A stretch of 54,159 nucleotides of DNA from Polyangia bacterium (GTDB taxonomy: Bacteria; Myxococcota_A; Polyangia; Polyangiales; Polyangiaceae). A model generated the notes under the pieces. It saw only the letters and a list, made by a program, of their open reading frames with translations, was not told the origin of the DNA and did no database searches. The DNA lies in NCBI GenBank assembly GCA_030426145.1, contig JAUHZF010000015.1, positions 1 through 54,159 on the forward strand, written 5' to 3'. Positions 18,393-25,411 of this stretch are shown here, in pieces (position 1 is the first letter of the stretch; every line of letters begins with the position of its first letter). Made by a program: the position numbers and the translations under genes.

Positions 18393-21017
18393 ATGGCAAC
18401 CCAGGACGTCTTTCGCCGCCTCGACCAGCTCTCGTGGCGGCGCGACAGCGAGCGTCGGATCGGCCACAAGGGCCGGGTCCTGCGGGACCTCTCGCGCGCG
18501 GGCATGCCGGTGCCCACCACCTGGGTGCTCTCGTCCGAGCACTTCGAGGCCGCCTGCGAGCGCATCCTCCCGCGAAAGCACGACCTGCGGAGCCTCATCA
18601 AGCTGTCGGGGACCCGCGCCGGCGACGAGCGCTGCGCACGGGCCTACGAGGAGCTGATGGTGGCCGCTCTCGACGACGACCTCCTCGAGGGGCTGAGCAT
18701 CGCCTGGAAAGAGGACTTCGCGGCGCTGCCCCACGGCGTCGCCGTGCGTCCCGCCATCGCGGCCTCGGGTCGAGCCGCGCACGCCGCCGGTCGACAGCTC
18801 CACTCCCGGGTCGGCCTCACCACCGAAGAAGAGGTCAGCCAGGCCATCCGCGACGTTTGGGCCAGCGCGGTGCTCGCCTGGACCGTGGCCGCCTACGCCG
18901 AGGCCGACCTGCGCGATGTGAGCCTCGCATTGCTCGTGCAGCCCACGGTTCCGACGGCGACGTCGGGCCTGCTCACCCGAACCACCAGCGCCTACGGCAA
19001 AGTCGGCGGGGCGGATTGGCATCTCGGGGTTCTGCTCGCCGACGATGGCCCCGCCGACTGGCGGCGCCGGGGCCAGCTGCTCTTGCCACTGTCCCTCGGA
19101 CGTGGCGGTGCCCTTCCGCCGGAGCCGCTCGCACGCCTGCGTCGGGCCCTCGAGCCCGACGGCTTCGAGCAGCTGATCGAGCTGGGCGAAGTCGGAGAGC
19201 GTGAGCTCGGTGAAGGCGCAGTGCTCTACTTCTCGGTCGAGCCCGGTGACGATCGTTGTGTGCTCCACGTGCTCAACGCCGAAGAGAGTGCCCGTTGGCT
19301 ACCGCTCGAGGGCGGCACCGCGTCGACCACCTGGGTCGAGATCCCCCTCGGCGGCCAAACGCCGGAGCCTCCGACCCGACTCACACAATCGGTGGTCGAG
19401 CGCTGCATCGACGGCGCCCTGCGCGCGACGATGGCCGAGTTGCGCTGCAAGGTCGACGACGACGAGACGCTCATCACCCATTGGTCGGGTCGGAGCTACC
19501 TCAATGTGGACGCGTTGGTGGAGACCCTGCGCAACGTACCCTTCCTCGACCCCGAGGACCTCCTCATCGCCTTCGGTGGCGTCGACGCGGAGCAGCGTCG
19601 GCGGATCGCGCGGACGGAGGAGGCGAGGAGCGTCAATCTGTTCCGGTGGCCGCAGATCGGCGTCGCCGCGGTGTCCCGGCAACTCACCTTCGAATCCGAC
19701 CTCGAGCGCATCGAGCGCGATCTGGAGCGGGACATCCGCGCCCAGTCGGTGATGGACGTGAGCCTGCTCCCCAGCGACGCCATGGACACGACGCTCGGGG
19801 CCGCCGAAGACCTCGTCGAACGCGCGGCTGGGCTCTGGATGCGGTGCTCGGGTGCGTCCCTCAGCGTGCATGTGGCGCTTCGAGCCCTCATTCGCCGTCG
19901 GGTGGCCGACGTCGATCCGCAGGTCGGCTACGTGCTCGCCGCAGGTGAGGTCGACGTCTACGCGAGCAGCATGGCAGAGCAGATGGCGCGGGTGGTGGTG
20001 GCCCTACGTGAAGACGCCCCGGCCCTCGAACGGCTCCGGTCGGGCGCGGTGGTGCGGCCGGAGGAGCTTCCCGACGGCCGCGCCCGCGGCGCCATGGGTC
20101 ACTTTCTCGCTCGCTACGGCGAGCTCTGCTTCAACCCCTTCGAACTTAGCCGGCCGCGTTGGAACGAAGATGCGCGATCGCTCGCGCAGATGCTCTCCAT
20201 CCTCGTCGCCCAACCCGAGCTCATCAGTGGGGAGGCGTCGGCCCGTCGCGCGCGTGCGTCCGCCGACCTCGAGCTCGCCCGGTACGAGCCAGAGCTGACC
20301 GGCATCGAGCGTAGGGTGATGCGCGGCCTCGTCGATCGCATGCGCGAGCAGTCGCGCCATCGTGCGCATGCCGACCAGCTCCTGCTGCGCGCGGTGGCCT
20401 TGTTCCGAAAGGTCGCCCTCGACGTCGAGCGACGATTGCGCCGCATCGACCCAGAGCTGCGCCCGGCCGGGCCGTTTCATTGTTCGGCCACGCGCCTGCG
20501 CCGTGCCCTCAAGAGTGGCCGGCCCGAGCTGTCGCGCGTGATTCGCATGCGCACCGTCGAACGCCACGAGCAAGCCGCCGTACCGGCGCCGCCCGTCAGC
20601 TTCGTGGGCTCACCGCCTCGGGGAGGCATCCCCATCGTTCCCGCCGTCGAGCTCGAAGGGATCGGCGTGAGCCCGGGCGTGGTCGAGGGCCGAATCCGCC
20701 AGCTCGGCAATCGGCTCCCCGCAGGTCTCGGCCCGGACGACATCCTCGTCATGCCCGCCTTCGAGATCGCCCACGTACCCCTGGGCTTGGCCGTCGCCGC
20801 CGTCATCACCGAAACCGGGGGTGCCCTCGCCCCCGGGGCCGAGGCCGTCCGCAACCTCGGACGCCCGGCCGTCTTCAGCGTGGCCAATGCGAGCCTCCAT
20901 CTCTACGAAGGTGAGCGCGTGCGGCTCGACGGCGAGCGCGGGACCATCATGCGCCTCGACGTCGACCGGGATGCGCCCCCGCTCTCGGTTCGTCCGGAAG
21001 CGGTGCGTCGGCCTTGA
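18393..21017 (+). CDS. PEP-synthase/rifampin-phosphotransferase-like protein lacking catalytic His
   Basis: 874-residue protein with the domain order of rifampin phosphotransferase-type dikinases. An N-terminal PEP/pyruvate-binding ATP-grasp-like domain begins GHKGRVLRDLSRAGMPVPTTW. A roughly 450-residue middle follows. A C-terminal mobile phosphohistidine-like domain contains GVSPGVVEGRIR, then TETGGALAPGAEAVRNLGRP. In active members the last motif reads TxxGGxxSHxAxxARxxGxPA; here the catalytic His is Pro. The ATP-site VRSS motif is also degraded (VRPA). It is probably a pseudoenzyme or a diverged enzyme. ATG at 18393 is preferred over TTG at 18378. The downstream pseudouridine synthase starts just past its stop. 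Confidence 0.75.
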   Translation: MATQDVFRRLDQLSWRRDSERRIGHKGRVLRDLSRAGMPVPTTWVLSSEHFEAACERILPRKHDLRSLIKLSGTRAGDERCARAYEELMVAALDDDLLEGLSIAWKEDFAALPHGVAVRPAIAASGRAAHAAGRQLHSRVGLTTEEEVSQAIRDVWASAVLAWTVAAYAEADLRDVSLALLVQPTVPTATSGLLTRTTSAYGKVGGADWHLGVLLADDGPADWRRRGQLLLPLSLGRGGALPPEPLARLRRALEPDGFEQLIELGEVGERELGEGAVLYFSVEPGDDRCVLHVLNAEESARWLPLEGGTASTTWVEIPLGGQTPEPPTRLTQSVVERCIDGALRATMAELRCKVDDDETLITHWSGRSYLNVDALVETLRNVPFLDPEDLLIAFGGVDAEQRRRIARTEEARSVNLFRWPQIGVAAVSRQLTFESDLERIERDLERDIRAQSVMDVSLLPSDAMDTTLGAAEDLVERAAGLWMRCSGASLSVHVALRALIRRRVADVDPQVGYVLAAGEVDVYASSMAEQMARVVVALREDAPALERLRSGAVVRPEELPDGRARGAMGHFLARYGELCFNPFELSRPRWNEDARSLAQMLSILVAQPELISGEASARRARASADLELARYEPELTGIERRVMRGLVDRMREQSRHRAHADQLLLRAVALFRKVALDVERRLRRIDPELRPAGPFHCSATRLRRALKSGRPELSRVIRMRTVERHEQAAVPAPPVSFVGSPPRGGIPIVPAVELEGIGVSPGVVEGRIRQLGNRLPAGLGPDDILVMPAFEIAHVPLGLAVAAVITETGGALAPGAEAVRNLGRPAVFSVANASLHLYEGERVRLDGERGTIMRLDVDRDAPPLSVRPEAVRRP

Positions 21018-21025
21018 GGCCCGTG

Positions 21026-21913
21026 ATGCAATGGGCGGTGCAGCCGGGTGACGGCCGTACCGTGGGTGAGGTCCTCGCACGCATGCTCGAAGAAGGAGCC
21101 CCGACGGATGGCCGCGTCTTCCTCAACGGTCGGCCCGCCGAGCCCAACGAGCCGGTCGACGTAGGCGACCACCTCACCATCTATCCGCGGCGAGAGGTGG
21201 CCTTGGCCGCTCCCGAAGTGCTCGCTCAGCGTGACGGTGTGGTGCTCGTCTTCAAGCCCGCCGGACTGCCCGCAGAGACGACCAAGCTCGGACAAGATTC
21301 CCTGGTGAGTGCCATGCTCACGCGCTTCAAGGGAGGCAAGGTGCACGTGGCGACGCGACTCGACACGATGGTGAGCGGCGTGACCGTTTGCACCCTCGGC
21401 CGCGATGCGAGCCGGCGTGTTGCCCAGTGGCGCGAGGCGGGCCTCATTCAGCGTACCTACCTCGCCGTTACCGTGGCCCCCGCCGATGGTTCATTCACGG
21501 AAGGGGTCTGGGACTGGCCCCTCGGGAAGCAACGCGACCGCGGCGGTCGTCACGTTTCCAGCCCCAAGGCGCCGGGGGCCAAACCGGCGCGCACCCACTG
21601 TCGGGTGCGCGCTCGCGCCGAACATGGCTGGTTGCTCGAGCTGCAGCCCGAGACCGGTCGCATGCATCAGATCCGCGCCCACGCGGCATTGGCAGGGCTT
21701 CCTCTTTACGGTGACGGTCGTTATGGCGGACCCTCGAGCCTCACCGACGACCGAGGCGCGGTTCAGGCCGTACGCCGTCCCGCTCTCCACGCCCTCCGTG
21801 TCGAGCTACCGCACCTCGCGGCCGAGGTGGCACCGCCCGACGACCTGGTGGGCTGGTGGACGGCCCTCGGCGGTGACGCCAGGGCAACGACCACCACCTT
21901 CGACGACGTGTAG
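21026..21913 (+). CDS. RluA-family pseudouridine synthase
   Basis: 295-residue enzyme that isomerises uridine to pseudouridine in rRNA or tRNA. Residues 1-55 look like an S4-type RNA-binding segment (TVGEVLARMLEEGAPTDGRV...NGRPAEPNEPVDVGDHLTIYP). The catalytic domain has VLVFKPAGLPAE and the catalytic-Asp motif as ATRLDTMVSGVTV, where the usual HRLD His is Thr but the Asp is kept. It ends with QPETGRMHQIRAHAA and LPLYGDGRYGG, both typical of RluA/RluC/RluD. Start candidates are TTG 21014, GTG 21023 and ATG 21026; ATG is chosen for its GAGG six bases upstream. The target base is unknown. Confidence 0.88.
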   Translation: MQWAVQPGDGRTVGEVLARMLEEGAPTDGRVFLNGRPAEPNEPVDVGDHLTIYPRREVALAAPEVLAQRDGVVLVFKPAGLPAETTKLGQDSLVSAMLTRFKGGKVHVATRLDTMVSGVTVCTLGRDASRRVAQWREAGLIQRTYLAVTVAPADGSFTEGVWDWPLGKQRDRGGRHVSSPKAPGAKPARTHCRVRARAEHGWLLELQPETGRMHQIRAHAALAGLPLYGDGRYGGPSSLTDDRGAVQAVRRPALHALRVELPHLAAEVAPPDDLVGWWTALGGDARATTTTFDDV

Positions 21914-21952
21914 AAGCCACGCCATGACGAGCCCTGCCGCGGGCGTGACGGT

Positions 21953-22489
21953 CTACTCCTTGTAGAGGTCGCGGCAGATGTTGATGGCTGCCTTGCCGGT
22001 CTGGCGCACGTTCTTGTCCTTGGCGACCTTCCTCGCCACCTTGCCCATGGTGCCCCAGAACTCGCGGCGCGCATCCTTACAGCCGGACTGCTGCATCTCG
22101 TCGCGGCAGCCGCTCTTGCACGAGCGCTTCTCTCGTCGCGCCTCGCGCTTGCACTTTCGCTTGGCTTTGCCGCGCAGGCCCTTGCATTCATCCTTGGCCT
22201 TGCGCTTCTCGATGCGGCACTCTTGTTTGCACGCGCGGAACGGGGCACAGGCATTGCGCATGCCCGAGTACTTGCCGCCGAGGCTGTTCGCGTCGTCTTT
22301 GGCGTCGCCTTTGAGAACGGCGTTTGCAGCATTGGCGAACTTGCGCACCGCGGCTCCACAGCTAGTGTCCTGCTCGACCGGGTCCGGGTCATCGGCGAGC
22401 GCGGGGGCGCCGATGAATACGGAGGCGGCGATGGTGGCTACGGCAATGGCGCCGATACGGTGGACTGAACTGTAGTTGCTCTGCTTCAT
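21953..22489 (-). CDS. Secreted Cys-rich basic protein
   Basis: 178-residue protein with a classical signal peptide (Tat-less, hydrophobic AIAVATIAASVFIGAPALA, cleavage after ALA near residue 32). The mature part is strongly basic (many KR pairs) with ten Cys in spaced pairs such as CAPFRACKQEC, CKGL...CKREA and CKSGCRDEM, probably a disulfide-bonded or metal-binding helical repeat. TAGGAGCAACCTG before ATG gives a good ribosome-binding site. It is divergent from a TetR-family gene. I recognise no family; similar Cys/Lys/Arg-rich exported proteins occur in Myxococcota. Confidence 0.72.
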   Translation of the reverse strand: MKQSNYSSVHRIGAIAVATIAASVFIGAPALADDPDPVEQDTSCGAAVRKFANAANAVLKGDAKDDANSLGGKYSGMRNACAPFRACKQECRIEKRKAKDECKGLRGKAKRKCKREARREKRSCKSGCRDEMQQSGCKDARREFWGTMGKVARKVAKDKNVRQTGKAAINICRDLYKE

Positions 22490-22532
22490 CAGGTTGCTCC
22501 TAGTTTTTCATGGGGCCGAAACGGCCCTGCGC

Positions 22533-22538
22533 TACAAT
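22533..22538 (+). promoter_or_regulatory. Possible -10 element of the TetR gene
   Basis: TACAAT matches five of six bases of the sigma-70 -10 consensus in otherwise GC-rich sequence, 69 bases before the TetR start codon. No convincing -35 hexamer sits at 16-18 bases upstream. If used, transcription would start near 22545 and the operator palindrome would lie in the untranslated leader. Confidence 0.35.
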
Positions 22539-22572
22539 GACGTTATGGCGAAGTCGTGTGATGCAACGGGCG

Positions 22573-22589
22573 CTCGTACGGCGTACGGT
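22573..22589 (+). promoter_or_regulatory. Predicted TetR operator, own-gene copy
   Basis: CTCGTACG-G-CGTACGGT is a 17-bp near-perfect palindrome, 18 bases upstream of the TetR ATG. The left arm and centre-adjacent right arm are identical to the perfect copy at 25243-25259 upstream of the membrane kinase gene. This strongly suggests negative autoregulation by the TetR protein; binding itself is inferred. Confidence 0.65.
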
Positions 22590-22606
22590 TCGCTGCGGGG
22601 GATGAC

Positions 22607-23209
22607 ATGAGTGGTCGGGAAGACGCCCGAGAGCGAATCGTCGAGGCTGCGCGAGCGGTCGTGGCCGCGACCGGGCCGGCGATCATTTCGATGCGACAAG
22701 TGGCGCAGCGGGCAGGGGTCTCCGTGGGGACGGTGAGCTACCACTTCTCCGACAAGGAAGACCTGCTCGAGGAGTGCCTCGATCCCTTCTACGAAGAGCT
22801 CGATGCGCTGTGGCAGAGCACGGTGAAGCGCCTCGCGAGCGACGATCCTCGTCATGAGGTGGCGACGGATTTTCTCGAACATCTATTCGACATGCTCCGT
22901 TGTCATCGCAATCTGTTGCGGGTGCGGCTCACACTGGCGATGGGACGTGGCTACGTGCCTCACCGGCGGCTGGAACAGCACCTCTTTCGGTACGTGAAGG
23001 AGGCCCAGCCGTTGCTCGGGTTAGAAGGTCGCGCGCTCGGTATCAGGTTCAATGCCCTCTACGTGATGCTGGTTCGGCATTGCACGATGTCGAAGGAGGA
23101 ATGGTTTTCGCTCACTGGGACCCAAGACGTCGAGCAGGCGGCGGTGATACTGCGTGGGGCCCTCGTCGATGCGGGGCTCGGCATTCTCGACATGCGCCCG
23201 CCCGCCTGA
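22607..23209 (+). CDS. TetR-family transcriptional regulator with predicted operator pair
   Basis: 200-residue regulator. The N-terminal helix-turn-helix domain is clear: RERIVEAARAVVAATG, then MRQVAQRAGVSVGTVSYHFSDKEDLL, ending near residue 52. The C-terminal helical domain (about 60-195) is a TetR ligand pocket I cannot classify. GGGGGAT precedes the ATG. A 17-bp palindrome sits between promoter and start codon, and a second, perfect copy sits upstream of the kinase gene that converges on it from the other side. The regulator therefore probably controls itself and the kinase. The gene ends 33 bases from the kinase stop, separated by a hairpin. Confidence 0.9.
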   Translation: MSGREDARERIVEAARAVVAATGPAIISMRQVAQRAGVSVGTVSYHFSDKEDLLEECLDPFYEELDALWQSTVKRLASDDPRHEVATDFLEHLFDMLRCHRNLLRVRLTLAMGRGYVPHRRLEQHLFRYVKEAQPLLGLEGRALGIRFNALYVMLVRHCTMSKEEWFSLTGTQDVEQAAVILRGALVDAGLGILDMRPPA

Positions 23210-23222
23210 GCGCGAGCGCTGT

Positions 23223-23266
23223 GTGAATGAGAGCATTGGCGGTCATGGCGATGCTCTCGCGTTCAC
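23223..23266. terminator. Hairpin between convergent TetR and kinase genes
   Basis: GAGAGCAT (23229-23236) pairs with ATGCTCTC (23251-23258), with an outer GTGAA/TTCAC pair (23223-23227/23262-23266). The kinase stop codon (23243-23245) lies in the loop. There is no T tract, so a bidirectional terminator role is plausible but unproven. Confidence 0.4.
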
Positions 23267-25231
23267 GGCGTGGACGCGGTCGACGAGGTTTTGGTCGGAG
23301 ACCGCCACGCGTCGCCAGAGCTCGACGACGCAGAGCGCAGCGAGAATGGGCACGAGGTTGATGAGCATTCGGGCCGCTTCGGGAAAGAGGCAGGCCGCCA
23401 CGAACGAGCCGAAGGTGCCCATGGCGACGAGGAGAAACCCGCGGTGAATGGCGGCCATGGTGAGCGCGACGGCGGTGAGAAGCATGAGGTCGACCTGGAC
23501 CATGGCCAGGCTCGAGTGGTTCGCACTCCAGGCGACGAGGCGGTGAAGGAACACCGCGGTCGGGGCAGCCACGAGGCCGATCGTCGCGAGCCTGCACATG
23601 AAGTTGCGCGTGAGCTGACGCCATCGAAGTGCGACCCCAGCCAACATGAGCAACCACACGAGGCCCGAGAGAAGAACGAGCAGCCACGGCGCGCCCAATG
23701 GTTGTCGACCTCGGGCGACGTAGGTCCAGGCTCCGAGGCTCGTGAGGCCCGCCACCAGGCCCAGGGCGAGTCCTACCTGAGCGCGCCGGCCCATGGAGAG
23801 CGACCGGTCCTGCATCAGGTTCTCGAGTTGGTCGCGGGCGGTCTGGGCCAGGGCGTGTTCTTCTTCGAGGCGGAGGAGCCGCTGGTGGGCCTCGGGGGGA
23901 ATGGTGCGCATGCGCTGAGCCAGCTCCCTCGCGGACAAGAGGTTGCCCCGCGCGAGGTGGACCTCGAGGCGTAGCTCATCGATCCTACGAAGACCTCGGC
24001 GCGCGCGCGGGTTCTCCGTCCAGAGCTCGAGAGCTTGTGAAAGCCGCGTGGCACAGAGGTCGAGGTCGCATTGAAGCTGCACCGCGGTGCTCGCATCGGC
24101 CTCGGCGTCGAGTGACGCGGCGCGTTCTTCGAAGGCCCCGAGCTGGAGCATTGCCGCACGAGCCAGCTGCTCGGCGCCACGGTGCTCGAGGTAGCCACGT
24201 AGGGCGTCTCGGAACCCGACGGCGCTGGCGTAGCGGTCGTCGGGGTCGAGCGCCATGGCACGCGCGCAGATGCCGCGAAGCTCGTCGGGCACGAGCGGGT
24301 CGCAGGGTGGGGTGGTGCCGTCGAGCGATGCCACCATCGCGTCGATCGCCGTGGGAGCGTGATGCGGGGGGTGGCCGTAGAGGACGTGGAAGAGCGTGGC
24401 CCCGAGAAGGTAGACGTCGGAGGCGACCGAGATCACGCCGCGCGTCATCTCGGGGGCCATATAGGCCGGCGTGCCGATGGGGTGGTCGGCTGCGCGCGGC
24501 TGCCTGAGGTCGACCGCGAGTCCCCAGTCGACGAGGTAGACCTCCCCGAGCTGGCCGATCATGACGTTGCGCGGCTTGATGTCACCGTGCGCAAGACCCA
24601 CCTCATGGGCGTGTGCGACGGCATTGCACACTTGGATGAGCACTCGGATCGGGCTCGGGAGGGATGCCGGGTCGAGCCGGTCGCGGCGGCCGAGCTGGTT
24701 GCGCCACTCGTGTCCGCGGATGCGCTTCATGATGACGACCGGTCCCAGGGCGGCGTCGATGCCAACGGCGTGCACGGGCACGACGTTGGGATGTTCCAGG
24801 CGGCCGTTCACCCGCGCTTCGTGGAGCAATGCGGCCACGCGACGTGGCCCGGCGTCGGGGTGAAGGTGCTTCAAGGCGACCTCGCGGTCGAGGGCGGTGG
24901 CGCGCGCTGCGTAGACGCAACCCATTCCCCCTTTGCCGAGGAGCTCGCTCACACGGTAGTCGGCCGTCGGTCGCGACCCATCGAGGTCCACGACGATGGG
25001 CTCCAGACCCGAGCGGGCATCCCCAGCGGCGGACGCGGCCGTCGCGGACGAGAAGGTGACCGAAGCCAGCGTCACCGACGCTCCAGCGCTCGGCGCGTGG
25101 CCGATCGCCGCGAGTGTTTGCTCCACGCGCGCCCGACGCTGACTCACCCGTGTCAGCTCGACGAGCGTGTCGCTGCCATACGTAACCGTGCCCACCTCGA
25201 CCCCCATCGTGGCGGGTTGGACGGCGCGCAC
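23243..25231 (-). CDS. Ser/Thr protein kinase with C-terminal membrane domain
   Basis: 662-residue Hanks-type kinase. Residues 1-95 are an Ala/Ser/Thr-rich leader. The kinase domain (about 95-350) has GKGGMGCVY, VALKHL with the ATP-binding Lys, an HGD catalytic loop (AHGDIKPRNVMI, so a non-RD form) and DWG in place of DFG (VDWGLAV), then GTPAYMAPE. All essential residues remain, so it is probably active. A helical region (about 360-500) leads to about five TM helices (about 505-650). GTG at 25231 or ATG at 25207 are both possible. A perfect TetR-type palindrome lies 12 bases upstream of the GTG. It is divergent from another membrane kinase gene. Confidence 0.88.
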   Translation of the reverse strand: MRAVQPATMGVEVGTVTYGSDTLVELTRVSQRRARVEQTLAAIGHAPSAGASVTLASVTFSSATAASAAGDARSGLEPIVVDLDGSRPTADYRVSELLGKGGMGCVYAARATALDREVALKHLHPDAGPRRVAALLHEARVNGRLEHPNVVPVHAVGIDAALGPVVIMKRIRGHEWRNQLGRRDRLDPASLPSPIRVLIQVCNAVAHAHEVGLAHGDIKPRNVMIGQLGEVYLVDWGLAVDLRQPRAADHPIGTPAYMAPEMTRGVISVASDVYLLGATLFHVLYGHPPHHAPTAIDAMVASLDGTTPPCDPLVPDELRGICARAMALDPDDRYASAVGFRDALRGYLEHRGAEQLARAAMLQLGAFEERAASLDAEADASTAVQLQCDLDLCATRLSQALELWTENPRARRGLRRIDELRLEVHLARGNLLSARELAQRMRTIPPEAHQRLLRLEEEHALAQTARDQLENLMQDRSLSMGRRAQVGLALGLVAGLTSLGAWTYVARGRQPLGAPWLLVLLSGLVWLLMLAGVALRWRQLTRNFMCRLATIGLVAAPTAVFLHRLVAWSANHSSLAMVQVDLMLLTAVALTMAAIHRGFLLVAMGTFGSFVAACLFPEAARMLINLVPILAALCVVELWRRVAVSDQNLVDRVHAVNARASP

Positions 25232-25242
25232 CCTCGTCGATT

Positions 25243-25259
25243 CTCGTACGCCGTACGAG
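25243..25259 (-). promoter_or_regulatory. Predicted TetR operator, kinase-gene copy
   Basis: CTCGTACG-C-CGTACGAG is a perfect 8+1+8 palindrome, 12 bases upstream of the kinase GTG start (36 bases from the alternative ATG). It matches the copy in front of the TetR gene at 22573-22589. I saw no third full copy in the window; isolated half-sites occur. Confidence 0.7.
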
Positions 25260-25411
25260 CGACGGGTCCCCTCGAGCCATTGCGCGCGTCGCGAGGAGGC
25301 GGGCGAGGGTCCCGCAATCGTGGCGGGGGTGATACCCTTCCGGCCGTGGCGGACCGAGGTGACAGCCCTCGAAAGGGGGATCGCGGCTCATGGCATCCGC
25401 CACCGGTGAGG

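Noticed and set aside
18393..21017. Functional rifampin phosphotransferase (resistance gene)
   Set aside because: The catalytic His is replaced by Pro and the ATP-site motif is degraded, so resistance activity is not supported.
22513..22527. GGGCCG-AAA-CGGCCC hairpin as a terminator or operator
   Set aside because: It lies in a divergent promoter region with no T tract and no second copy, so no role can be defended.
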